A stretch of DNA of 64,000 nucleotides from Diploptera punctata (lineage: Eukaryota > Arthropoda > Insecta > Blattodea > Blaberidae), in assembly GCA_030220185.1 (NCBI GenBank), contig JASPKZ010001238.1, forward strand, positions 232,501 to 296,500. The letters run 5' to 3'. This document shows, in pieces, positions 45,294 through 55,715 of the stretch (position 1 is the stretch's first letter; each line of letters begins with the position of its first letter). The notes under the pieces are model-generated. The model ran no database searches. It was not told the DNA's origin and saw only the letters and a list, made by a program, of their open reading frames with translations. The translations under genes were made by a program, and so were the position numbers.

Positions 45294-45593
45294 GTTGGTT
45301 TCCAATCAGTTTTTCCTGCTGGCGAATCGCACGATATCACACGCTCTTCTGAAGCACGGGCCGGCTCGCGACTTGGTTTTATTGCGTCGGTGGATTCGCT
45401 AGGTGGCAGTAGTATCTGTAAGCGGAAGGTCTGGATTATCAATTTATTACCTGATCGCCCACCTAGAAACAATTATTTTTATTATGGCCTCACTATGATG
45501 GTTGTACGTTTAGATAAAAGCGCGTGTCGCGCGACAATGCCTAACATGCGGAATTATTATAGTCGTGGTAGTCCGCATCTTTGCATTGAATTA
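45294..45593 (-). promoter_or_regulatory. Presumed 5' region of the methuselah-like gene
   Basis: A 300-bp stretch between exon 1 and the mariner at 45594, comparatively GC-rich (GGGCCGGCTCGCGACTTGG) and free of repeats. It should hold the 5' UTR and core promoter. I see no clear TATA box or initiator. Confidence 0.35.
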
Positions 45594-45683
45594 TACAGGG
45601 TGAAAATTATTTAAACCGACAAACTCTGGGAGGTTGTAGGGGACACCAAAAAAAATATTTTTTCCTAATGTCATTTTTTTCCG

Positions 45684-45978
45684 GAAAATTTTACCCCAGT
45701 AGAACCCATGTCCGCATTTCTTGACGGTTGTATTTTTACGGTGGCGCGTATGGGGAATGAAAGACGTGCATGGAAACTTCTTGTAGGAAAGCCAGAAGGA
45801 AAACGCCCAGTTGGTAGACCAAGAATGAGGTGGGAGAACAACATTAACTATGATTTGAGGGAAGTAGATTATACAGGGAATGATTGGAAAGCATTGGCTC
45901 AGGATAGGGATGTATGGAGAGCTTATGTCCGTGCGGCCATGAACCTACGGGTTCGGTAGTGCCAGTGAGTAAGTAAGT
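45684..45978 (+). mobile_element. LINE family A insertion with 5' inversion
   Basis: 45738-45978 is a forward 3' segment (ARMGNERRAWKLLVGKPEGK to AAMNLRVR, tail GTGAGTAAGTAAGT). 45684-45737 is in reverse orientation: its complement matches the family A leader at 30003-30062 (AAAAATACAACCG, GGACATGGGTTC, GGTAAAATTTTCC). AATGTCATTTTTTTCC at 45668-45683 is repeated at 45979-45994, a ~15-bp TSD. Confidence 0.85.
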
Positions 45979-46075
45979 AATGTCATTTTTTCCTATGAAG
46001 ATTATTTAAACCGGTAGAGGAAGATTTCTCTGGTGGAAAATTAATTAAACCAACAAACACTTTCGCATTTTTTAC

Positions 46076-46479
46076 GCGGTGGACTAGTGGTTATGCTCCT
46101 TGCCTCTGGTTCCGAGGGTCGCGGGTTCAAACCCGGCCGGGGTCGATGGATTTTTTAGGATGGAAAAATCCAAGGAGCAAGTCCTCCGGGAGGGACTTTA
46201 AGCCGTGGGTCCCGAGTCTGAAGATTTTGAGGCTCGTAAAAAATCCTTAAGCCTGAATGAAAAGACCTCTAAGCAAAATTTACCGAATTTTCCCGTCCTA
46301 GTACTACCTTGGTATCTTAGATGTCAGTATGAGGCGGAACGCTGACCACGGACCACTCAAAATGATATCTATACGAAAACAAGTGTAACTAAATTAGTGT
46401 GGTTCAAATTCTTCCCTGTAGGGGGAGAGCGCCTAAATATCTGTAAAGTGAAAACATGGGCTTACAATACAATACAATT
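46076..46479 (+). mobile_element. SINE family A copy inside the mariner
   Basis: Near identical to 6199-6611, lacking the first ~4 bases of the head. It ends CTTACAATACAATACAAT. Confidence 0.88.
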
Positions 46480-47504
46480 ACCAAGAGACAACACATTAAC
46501 ACAACGCAATTACTTAAATTACAGTAGAGTTAAAAAATGCCTCCATTGACATGTAAACAAGGGTCAACACTGGTGGATCATGTTCTGTCTAACACGGGCA
46601 AAAACTCCAGGAGTATCATTAATTGCTCCTGCTGCTGCTACTATCCGGGCAACCAGATCCTTTTCTGATGCAACAGGAGTTGTGTAAACAAGGTTGTGCA
46701 TATCTCCCCACACAAAACAATTCAAAGAGGTCATATCTGGGGATCAAGCAGGCCATGGTACAGGACCACCTCTGCCAATCAACTTTTCTGAAAATCGTTG
46801 GTTCAAGAATCGACGCACACGACGACTGAAATGTGCCGGCGCCCCGTCATGTTGGAACCACATACGTTGTCTTGCAGAGATCGGGACGTCTTCCAGCAAT
46901 TCTGGCAATGCTCTGGCGAGAAAATTGTAATAGTGCCTGCCATTTAATGGCCTAGGTAGGAGATATGTCCCAATTAAACAGTCCCCAACAACACCGGCCC
47001 ACACATATCAGTGTACTCACCCCAGGTGTATCGCTCCATTAGTAAACAGATATAATTCACTACTACACTGGTGGACAAAACAATTCCTACCATCAACAGC
47101 AGTTGCAGTCATGACAACTGAAGAGCGTAATACGCTCTCTACCGGTTTAAATAATCATCATAGGAAAAAATGACATTAGGGAAAAACATTTGTTTGGTGA
47201 CCCCTACAACCTCCCAGAGTTTGTCGGTGTAAATAATTTTCACCCTGTATATAACAGCTGCGGGGAAACAAGCGAACCGCTGGAAAACCATCATAGTGAG
47301 GTGATAATACAAACAGGAATTACTCGTAGTAAGAGATTATTACGTTCATCGAGTGTATGAACAAAATCAATTTTTTTATAAAATTATGAATTACTGAATA
47401 CATTTTTGCCGAGTTGCCTATTAAAATTCGGCCGCCAGTATGTTTATTTAAAATATAATTAATTAATTTATTCAGAATAATTTGATTGACTTCATCATCA
47501 TCAT

Positions 47505-47910
47505 CATCACGTATCATGGCAGCTGCCGCCGTATTCCGGAAACCAAACGCCATTCCTCTCTGTCCATCCATTGATCTTCCTCCATTCCTCTGATATTCAT
47601 AGCTGCTTGTACCCCTTCTATCCAAGTTTTCTTCGGTCTTCCTCTCTTCCTCCTTTCCATTGGGATCCATTTCATAACAATTTTGCCAATCTTTGCTCTG
47701 TCATTCTTTTGACATGGCCATACCACTGTAATATTTTCTTTTTCTATAATGTCTATGATGTCCGGCTCCTCTTGTACACCCATAATTTCCCTTATTTCGT
47801 ATTCTATCCATTCTAGATTTTCCAGCTGATCTTCTTAAAACATCCATTTCTGTACTTAAAATTCTTTTCATTTCCCTGGTAGGAATTTGCCAGACTTCAG
47901 CACCATATGA
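47505..47910 (-). pseudogene. LINE family C, RT C-terminal tail
   Basis: Minus-strand counterpart of 9837-10345: YGAEVWQIPTREMKRIL, MGVQEEPDIIDIIEKENI, VVWPCQKNDRAKIGKI (frame changes), GRPKKTWIEGVQAAMNIRGM, EDQWMDREEWRLVSG. Ends in a CATCATCATCATC tail at 47497-47510. Confidence 0.82.
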
Positions 47911-48059
47911 TTCACTTATTATTAAAATAAATTATAATCCAGTTCGCAGAAATCGGTGTATAGAGCTTGTAAAGTTTTGGTTGCCATTGCACACTTGGCC
48001 GTAAACCTCCTCGCGGCTACAGCAGCCTGTGACACCAATCATTAATACAATGGCGGTAT

Positions 48060-48545
48060 ATATGTATTTATTGTTTTAGCTATAGTGTTCCCTCGGAGCG
48101 GGAAGTAAAACCACTGCCCTTTATGTATACCATGTACAATGTATATACAAAAATATATCCAAAATATAGTGTTAATATACATTATACGAAACAAATCACT
48201 ACATTTTAAATGAACTGAACTTTATTTGAAACAATTTAAAACAATAAATTGATACTTCGAATTGTCGAATTTCGCTCATTTTTGGATAACACCTACGTCG
48301 GTTTATTTTAAAAGGATATACCGAGTTTCGTTGCGAAACATCGAAAATTGTGACCGCTAGAGCGATTTTTTTTATTTTCACTTCTGGTGAACTCCTACAC
48401 CTGATGATTTTAGAAGGTCCAATTGTGAATCTGTACCATCGAGGTACTCAATCAGACACAGACAGAAAATTTCATCAAAATCGGTCCAGTCGTTTAGGAG
48501 GAGTTCAATGACAAACACACGTACAGAAAAATTATATACTTAATT
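48060..48545. repeat. Dispersed repeat R2 joined to R3
   Basis: R2 at 48085-48260 (GGGAAGTAAAACCACTGCCC) and R3 at 48260-48545 (CCGCTAGAGCGATTTTT, AAAATCGGTCCAGTCGTTTA, ending near TATATAGATAT). Here they are contiguous, which suggests they are parts of one non-autonomous element. Confidence 0.6.
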
Positions 48546-49630
48546 ATATAGATATTGCTATATTGGAATGATGGAAAATAGTAAAAATGTTAAAAAAAAA
48601 ACATTTGCATGACTACAACCTCAAAGATTCATTCACTTGGAATTCGATAAATGTAAAGCTTGATAATTCCACTTGAGCCACACACCACCGGATATAAAAT
48701 TACATAAACATATTATTGATTTTCAATAAATTCTTCGATATCTCGCATGTGATGGAGATTAGAAATTAGATAAGATCATAACTTCTGTGAGTCAATATTT
48801 GCTTTAAGACGTCATTTCCGGGAGGAAATATAATATAATAATGCTTAGTTAGGGGTATTTACGGGCACCCAGTACTTTTGGGTAACAAAATCTATTTTTT
48901 TTTTGCTTCAGAATATCCAGGAAGGTCTATTTTATCGATGTGTAATATTATTTTGTCGATTTTGGACATTTAAACCAATAAAAATTGATTTTTAAAAATG
49001 GCGTCTCTGTATTCTGCTAATGTGCACATTGTTTGTTTTTTTGCATTTTCCCGTAACTTGTATTTTTTCATATTTTGGTAGACTTTTCTCTGAAACTATG
49101 AAAGATAGGAAAATAATTTTTGGTATGTATCTGCAGTTTAAAGAGCTCTATAATAATAAGGTAAATTTATCTTTGTGCTGTTGGTAGTGTTTGAAATTTA
49201 AAAAAAGTAGGCAACATTTTTAATAAAAACTTTTTTGGTGTTCAAATGTTTTCAAAATAAATCACAATCCACATCTGAACGCAAACAAACTTTATTGTTG
49301 TCAAATGAAGTATGGGTAAATAACATACTAAATTTTGGAAACAATTGAATAAGTAGTTTTGAGAAAATTGTACCAAGACAATACTTTTAAGAAGTTGGAT
49401 TTTTATTTTAATTTTTTGTATTTTAAATTATTCATGAAGAAATATGTCTAAAAAGTTAACCAGAGCGTCATTATGTTCAGGAAGACTTGCTTGTGACATA
49501 TTCATGCATATAACTCAAGAATGAAAACAATATTTTTGTATGTTGCATATTTTTAAACAAAATTGCAAGGAAATTAGTACCGAGTGCCCTTAATCGAAAA
49601 CAAAAACGGCATATACTTTTAATATCCTCA
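48546..49630. other. AT-rich spacer
   Basis: No gene or repeat family recognised over about 1.1 kb. Confidence 0.5.
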
Positions 49631-49634
49631 TTAT

Positions 49635-49657
49635 TTATTATTATGTTGTTATTATTA

Positions 49658-49729
<72 letters not shown>

Positions 49730-49730
49730 T
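49635..49730. repeat. (ATT)n microsatellite
   Basis: About 95 bp directly upstream of a LINE B fragment. The poly-Ile frame is an artefact. Confidence 0.95.
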
Positions 49731-50133
49731 AGACTGAAAGTGTATAAAAACACTGGCTCTTCCAACTCTTTTGTATGGTAGCGAAGTATGGACGTTGAAA
49801 CAGAAGGATATACAGAGACTTAGATCTGCTGAAATGAGATACCTTCGGAGGACTGCAGGATACACACTACTAGATCACAAAAAAATGAAGACATCTTAGA
49901 AGAATTACACATGGAAACTTTAGAAAACAAAATTTCTGATTATAAGTCAAGATGGATGCAACATGTTCATCGAATGGAAGATCACAGAATACCCAAACTA
50001 ATGTTAAGATATCAACCTGCAGGAAGAAGAAGACCAGGACATCCACTCAAAAGACTTTTGGATGGTGTTTCTCTTGAGGCCGAAACAGGTCAACAAATGG
50101 CCTAAATTCGTGAATGTACTATGATGATGATTA

Positions 50134-50195
<62 letters not shown>

Positions 50196-50196
50196 G
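49731..50196 (+). pseudogene. LINE family B, 3' end, with (GAT)/(ATT)n tail
   Basis: RLKVYKNTGSSNSF (frameshifted form of RLKVYKTLALPTLLYGSEVW), then NKISDYKSRWMQHVHRMEDH, LMLRYQPAGRRRPGHPLKRL and GQQMA stop. The 3' UTR is identical to 12378-12400 and an ATT tail runs to 50193. Confidence 0.85.
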
Positions 50197-50516
50197 TCCA
50201 CCGCTGTGGTCTCGAGGTAGCGTGCTGCCTTGTCACGCAGCGGGCCCGGGTTCGATCCCCGGTCGGGGCAGTTTTTCTGGGTGAGGTTTTTATCGGGGTC
50301 AGGAAAACTTTAAGGCCCAAATGGTCCCCGAAATCATATAGCCATCATCCTTATCATTATCATCCTTACCATTATCATCATCATCCTTCACCGGTGTGGA
50401 AAGCAACGGGAAGCTACCACATCTACACAATTCCCTAGTAAAGCTGCAAGCATAGCATGAAAATGCTATGATTGGAGTGAAGAACCTGCCTTCGGGCAGA
50501 ATTACTATGGATGGAT
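50197..50516 (+). mobile_element. SINE family B, full-length
   Basis: Intact A and B boxes, then a ~30-bp deletion relative to other copies (CCTCACCTGTAAGAC region). Ends ATTACTATGGATGGATT and runs into (ATT)n at 50516-50563. Confidence 0.9.
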
Positions 50517-50527
50517 TATTATTATTA

Positions 50528-50566
<39 letters not shown>

Positions 50567-50714
50567 CAAATGGTATTGTTTCTCTGTTCCCAATTTCCAT
50601 TTTTTGTCTAAGGAGTACTTTTGTTCCAATCCCCTTCTTTTCATCGCTTCCTGGATATAATGCTTCCACCTGTGTTTAGGTCCTCCCTATATTTTCCTGC
50701 CTGATGATATCCAT

Positions 50715-50880
50715 TCTCAGATCAAAGAGATGTACAGACATGTGAATGGAGAAGACTGCATAACAGAGAACTACATGATCTTTATAGGAAACCAGATATG
50801 GGCTGATAATAACAGTTAAGTCTCGCAGACTGCGATGGGCAGGACATGTGGCACGAATGAGGAATGAAAGAGAGGCATCA
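50715..50880 (+). mobile_element. LINE family A internal fragment
   Basis: Degraded QRDVQTCEWRRLHNRELHDL then RKPDMG and RRLRWAGHVARMRNER. Truncated on both sides. Confidence 0.75.
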
Positions 50881-51057
50881 CTAATTTGACACAAATAACG
50901 TTTTATTAGACTGATTTTTTTCGACGAACTAAAATGTTCATATAAAAGACCCGATTTGTCAGAAACTACTGTAAGAGGTAAATGTATGACAATCTTTGAG
51001 CATGTACAGTACTTACATCTGTTGATATGGAACAACTTTGGTGCTCTTACAATTATT

Positions 51058-51369
51058 AAAGTAAAAGTAATGTAAAGTGATCCCACAACAGACCCGGAGG
51101 CCCTTGGGGTAGTAGGAGGTTAAGGCTCACACTTTTTCTAGACAATCGGCACTTTATGTCAGCCGGGTTGTCAGCCCTGCGTGACGGCCGCCTTTACCCC
51201 CAGAACAAGCGTCTGGTACTCATTTCCGTTAGAGGCTGAGTCGACCCCAGGGCCATAGTGCCGCCAGAGGGTTTGGGTCAGTTTAAAAATCCTGACCCCA
51301 ATGGGACTTGAACCCTCGACCCTCCGGCTTGTAGCTCAGTGCCTTAACCACTACGCTACGGCGTGCCCC
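51058..51369 (-). mobile_element. SINE family D, full-length with perfect 15-bp TSD
   Basis: Head at 51369-51295 (A box TAGCGTAGTGGTTAAGGC, B box GGTTCAAGTCCC). It has an (ACTTT)n-type tail at 51058-51080. GCTCTTACAATTATT flanks it exactly at 51043-51057 and 51370-51384. Confidence 0.93.
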
Positions 51370-51384
51370 GCTCTTACAATTATT

Positions 51385-52068
51385 GGTTATTTTAAATGAG
51401 AACTTGCAAAAATTAAAAAAAAAATTAAAACTTATATTTCCAAAAGTAAGAAGAAATCTAAATCAAAAGTGCTTCAGTAAACTTATTAACCCTTAAATTC
51501 GTAATGTATCCTTTTGGATACATCAGTTGGTTCAATTAATTTAATATTTTAAATAAATCAGAAGAAAACGAACAAAAATAAACCACTTAAATGTGTGTCT
51601 AATTATACAATATACATAATAATAACAGTTACACAAGATTCTATTTTCACTGCGGTCCGCCACATTCAAATAACTAACAGAAGAAATTTCTGTTTTGCCA
51701 ATTTAAGGGTTAAACATGTATCAGAACAGTAAAAAATTCACATTTATACCCTCAAATAGTTTCTGAGAAAATGTGTCTCAAATTTTACATTTTAACATTG
51801 TCACCCCTTAACGCCTTGAAGTCAGTTTCTCAGAAATTCAGGCTTACGCCCTTTTACGAGAGTTCTTCAATTACTGTGGGCACAGTGACTAGGAGTCAGG
51901 AAGTCAACGTAGCGCCCACGATCTGAATTCCAAGTCCTGTTACACTTTATTCATGAAAAATCCAGTGAGTCTGTCGGGTTTACAACTTGTTGTGGGCTGA
52001 TCCTAAATATGGTCTCATTCACCTCTCCACAACACGTACACTCACATATATTTACAAAAAAAATAATG
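51385..52068. other. Spacer
   Basis: No gene or repeat recognised. Target sequence of the LINE A insertion at its right edge. Confidence 0.5.
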
Positions 52069-52083
52069 AAGTAGTATATTACA

Positions 52084-52775
52084 TAATGGAAATGGACAGT
52101 TAATGACAAATGAGGGAAATTTTGAGGAAGTGGCTGAATTCAAATACTTAGGAACAATAATCACAAATAGGAATGAGATGCACAAAGAAATTAAACAGAG
52201 GCGCAATTCTGGAAATGCGTGCTATTATGCATTGCAGAGACTTTTGATGTCCCAACTCCTTTCAAAAAACGTTAAGCTGAAAATATATAAAACTATTATT
52301 CTACCAGTTATATTATATGGGTGCGAAACATGGACTCTTACTTTAAGGGAGGAAAGGAGATTACGAGTATTTGAGAATAAAGTTCTTAGGAAAATTTTTG
52401 GACCAAAGAGAGATGAACAGACAGGTGAATGGAGAAGACTACATAAGAATGAACTACATGGTCTTTATAGGAAGCCAGATATAATAAGAACAGTTAAGTC
52501 TCGTAGACTGCGATGGGCAGGACATGTTGCACGTGTGGGGAATGAAAGACGTGCATGGAAGCTTCTTGTAGGAAACCCAGAAGGAAAACGCCCAGTGGTA
52601 GACCAAGAATGAGGTGTGAGGATAACATTAACTATGATTTGAGTGAAGTAGATTGTACAGGGAATGATTGGAAAGCATTGGCTCAGAATAGGGATGTATG
52701 GAGAGCTTATGTCCGCGCGGCCATGAACCTACGGGTTCGATAGTGCCAGTGAGTAAGTAAGTAAGTAAGTAAGTA
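52084..52775 (+). pseudogene. LINE family A, 5'-truncated, with TSD
   Basis: Encodes FEEVAEFKYLGTIITNRNEM through VILYGCETWTLTLREERRLR and KPDIIRTVKSRRLRWAGHVA. A one-base deletion near 52592 is the only frame break before AAMNLRVR. Tail (GTAA)n at ~52753-52775. GTAGTATATTACA flanks both sides (52071-52083 and 52777-52789). One of the least mutated copies, so a recent insertion. Confidence 0.9.
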
Positions 52776-52799
52776 AGTAGTATATTACAATGCGTGGTT

Positions 52800-53490
52800 G
52801 GGAAGTGGTTTTTACAGAAGCGAGGTAATGAATAAAAAACCGAACGATAGCGGTATTCTGTAAAACACTTCACAAACGTGTGTTGTACATTGTTTTTTGC
52901 ACGATAGTGCATTCAAAATAACAAATAAAAGTAAAATAATATATTTGTTAGAAATATTTGCATTCATTATAAACAACTGACTAACGTTAACAGTCTGGCC
53001 AATGTGTATACGCTAAATGCCGAGAATTTAGTTGAGACTACAGCAGGCCGTGACACCAATCAGGAATAAAATGACACAAGTACTAACTTATTGTTTTAAA
53101 TTGTTTCAAATAAAGGTCAGTTCATTTAAAATGCAATGATTTGTTTTGTATAATGTATATTAACACTACCTTTTGGATATATTTTTATATATACATTGTA
53201 CGTAGTATACATAAAGGGGAGCGGTTTTACTTCTCGCACTAGGGGCCAGTTTCACCAACAGAGGTAACTCTATTACGCCAGTTTTCCCATGTATAATGCA
53301 TAGCTTAAACTGGCGTAATACTGTTACCTGTATTGATGAAACTGGCCCTATGTAGGTAATTTGTAATGTTACCGTATAGTCATTTAGTTATTTATAGGTT
53401 GGCAACCCCGAAATTTAGGAAATTGAACTTTCAATAATGGTCACCATTGCTGTAAGTACGACAGAACGCATTATCATGTAAAAAATATAT
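52800..53490 (-). repeat. Dispersed repeat R2, inverted copy with MITE
   Basis: Inverted relative to 23205-23800. Interrupted at 53249-53352. Confidence 0.75.
53249..53352. mobile_element. ~100-bp hairpin MITE with TA target duplication
   Basis: Arms GGGGCCAGTTTCACCAACAG / ATTGATGAAACTGGCCC are inverted, including AGGTAAC..GTTACCT and ACGCCAGTTT / AAACTGGCGT further in. The element splits repeat R2 at a TA that is duplicated. TA duplication points to Tc1/mariner-type mobilisation. Confidence 0.75.
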
Positions 53491-54030
53491 ATTCAGGTTT
53501 TTTGGATCCTATGAAGGTTAATTCAAGAAAATCCGCATATTTTACGCCCCCAATTTTCAGTGGCCAAAGTGAATTAAAAGTGCGCAAATTACGCGAGAGC
53601 AAATATGGTGTTCTCTTATACATAGAGAAATAGTTTGGCGAAACTAGCGCTAATACACTTCCCCTTTAATCGTGTAGACTTAACTTGGTCAAATAATACA
53701 TGTGTATGTGAGGTCAGCAGTCTAGACAAGTCTCACTGTGGTGGGGAAACACTTCAGTATTTCATTCAGACAGTAATAGTACTAGCACAAACACATGCAA
53801 GAACGATGGAATATCATATTTTACTCGTGATGTTGTACGTACAGTTTTGATACACGTTACATTCAGTGGAGTTTGCACCACAACATGGCTGGTGTTGCGC
53901 AGTTGTCAACGCTCCAGACCTAGCACAACCGGTATATCGTCGCGACGCTTAATGAATACGTCATCCATGTGACGAAATAGCGGTTGCATGAGAACATATA
54001 TTATTACTATTGTTATTTGGTATATTATCA
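53491..54030. other. Spacer
   Basis: Nothing recognised. A 71-codon frame at 53635-53850 shows no family motif. Confidence 0.4.
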
Positions 54031-54051
54031 TTTTGTCATTATTATTATATC

Positions 54052-54093
<42 letters not shown>

Positions 54094-54335
54094 TTGCTTT
54101 TATTATTACTATTATTAATTTTGTTTATTATCATATTTATTATTATTATTTTGCTTTTATTGTTACTATTATTAATTTTGTTTATTATCATATTTATTAT
54201 TATTGTTATTATTATTGTTATTGTTATTATTGTTATTAATGTTATTGTTGTTATTATTATTGTTATTATTGTTGTTATTGTTATTATTATTATTGCTGTT
54301 ATTATTATTGTTATTATGATTATTATTATTTATTA

Positions 54336-54379
<44 letters not shown>

Positions 54380-54380
54380 G
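54031..54380. repeat. (ATT)n/(GTT)n microsatellite, compound
   Basis: About 350 bp of ATT triplets with GTT, CTT variants and a ~60-bp internal duplication (TATTATTTTGCTTTTATTRT units at ~54085 and ~54150). The 188-codon Ile/Leu frame is an artefact. Confidence 0.95.
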
Positions 54381-54623
54381 TGCACCACTGTTGTCTAATG
54401 GTAATCTTATACTTAAAGGATATATTCAAAATGACGACCATCAGCTGTCTGCGCATTTAACGTTTTTTAAACAGTCTACTCTGCTCTTCTGCCTTTATTG
54501 GATTTCGCGCTGGAAATCATTATGTATTTGTTGTATTTTACAAGCTAACATCACAGTTTTCAAATTTCTGTTTTGATAAATTTCCCATATTTTGTCTATT
54601 TTCCATAAGCCAAGTCATCGTCT

Positions 54624-55487
54624 CATAATTCTGTCCGGTTTACTCGAGTGAGACTTATAATTCTGTCCGGTTTACTCGAGTGAGACTTATAATTCTGTCC
54701 GGTTTACTCGAGTGAGACTTATAATTCTGTCTGGTTTACTCGAGTGAGACTTATAATTCTGTCCGGTTTACTCGAGTGAGACTTATAATTCTGTCCGGTT
54801 TACTCGAGTGAGACTTATAATTCTGTCCGGTTTACTCGAGTGAGACTTATAATTCTGTCCGGTTTACTCGAGTGAGACTTATAATTCTGTCTGGTTTACT
54901 CGAGTGAGACTTATAATTCTGTCCGGTTTACTCGAGTGAGACTTATAATTCTGTCCGGTTTACTCGAGTGAGACTTATAATTCTGTCCGGTTTACTCGAG
55001 TGAGACTTATAATTCTGTCCGGTTTACTCGAGTGAGACTTATAATTCTGTCTGGTTTACTCGAGTGAGACTTATAATTCTGTCCGGTTTACTCGAGTGAG
55101 ACTTATAATTCTGTCCGGTTTACTCGAGTGAGACTTATAATTCTGTCCGGTTTACTCGAGTGAGACTTATAATTCTGTCCGGTTTACTCGAGTGAGACTT
55201 ATAATTCTGTCCGGTTTACTCGAGTGAGACTTATAATTCTGTCCGGTTTACTCGAGTGAGACTTATAATTCTGTCCGGTTTACTCGAGTGAGACTTATAA
55301 TTCTGTCTGGTTTACTCGAGTGAGACTTATAATTCTGTCCGGTTTACTCGAGTGAGACTTATAATTCTGTCCGGTTTACTCGAGTGAGACTTATAATTCT
55401 GTCCGGTTTACTCGAGTGAGACTTATAATTCTGTCCGGTTTACTCGAGTGAGACTTATAATTCTGTCTGGTTTACTCGAGTGAGACT
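54624..55487. repeat. 32-bp minisatellite, ~27 copies, with 5-unit sub-periodicity
   Basis: Unit TTATAATTCTGTCCGGTTTA followed by CTCGAGTGAGAC. Each unit contains ACTCGAGT, an 8-bp palindrome. Copies are essentially identical, except that a CTGTCTGG variant recurs at about 54720, 54880, 55040, 55296 and 55456. Those spacings are 5, 5, 8 and 5 units. Confidence 0.97.
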
Positions 55488-55495
55488 TTTGAGAA

Positions 55496-55715
55496 AGATC
55501 GTTTTACGTGGTGGGTTTCCAGCCCGACGCACAACCCCCAACCTGCAGAACCGGAGGTTTTCTGTTGAGGTCCCTTTCCGTTAGAAGGTTGTCTTCTCCT
55601 CGGCTGACGGGAGTCCTCTTCCCGGGTTTATTTTCGCAGTTTTCCTTCTCCCACACCCTTACCAATACTCATACTTGGGGCAAAGTATTTGGGGCTTTTA
55701 TCGATAGAAAAAACT
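55496..55715 (+). other. Unassigned GC-richer segment before the LINE F array
   Basis: Contains GTGGGTTTCCAGCCCGACGC, ACAACCCCCAACCTGCAGAA and GTTGTCTTCTCCTCGGCTGA. It looks like an element's leader region rather than host sequence. I could not assign it. Confidence 0.35.

Larger units (their letters stand above)
45594..47250 (-). mobile_element. Mariner/Tc1-type transposon with ~100-bp TIRs and two nested insertions
   Basis: TIRs: 45594-45683 (resuming at 45979-46020) and 47135-47250, both with ACAGGGTGAAAATTATTTAAA-type ends and TGGGAGGTTGTAGGGG. Transposase pieces on the minus strand (47004-46520): WAGVVGDCLIGTYLLPRPLN, MWFQHDGAPAHFSRRVRRFL, IGRGGPVPWPA, a 4-base frameshift, then SPDMTSLNCFVWGDMHNLVY and FARVRQNMIHQC. 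The N-terminal half is missing. Insertions: LINE A (45684-45978) inside the TIR and SINE A (46076-46479). Confidence 0.88.

Noticed and set aside
45281..45472. 63-codon minus-strand frame overlapping the start of GPCR exon 1
   Set aside because: Different frame from exon 1, lies in the presumed 5' UTR and promoter, and shows no family motif.
54010..54576. 188-codon Ile/Leu-rich frame
   Set aside because: Compound ATT/GTT microsatellite. The same applies to the poly-Asn and poly-Ile frames at 10432-10699, 30918-31221, 33525-33778, 50004-50201 and 58007-58246, and to the Tyr/Ile frames at 40397-40762 from (AT)n and (GA)n.
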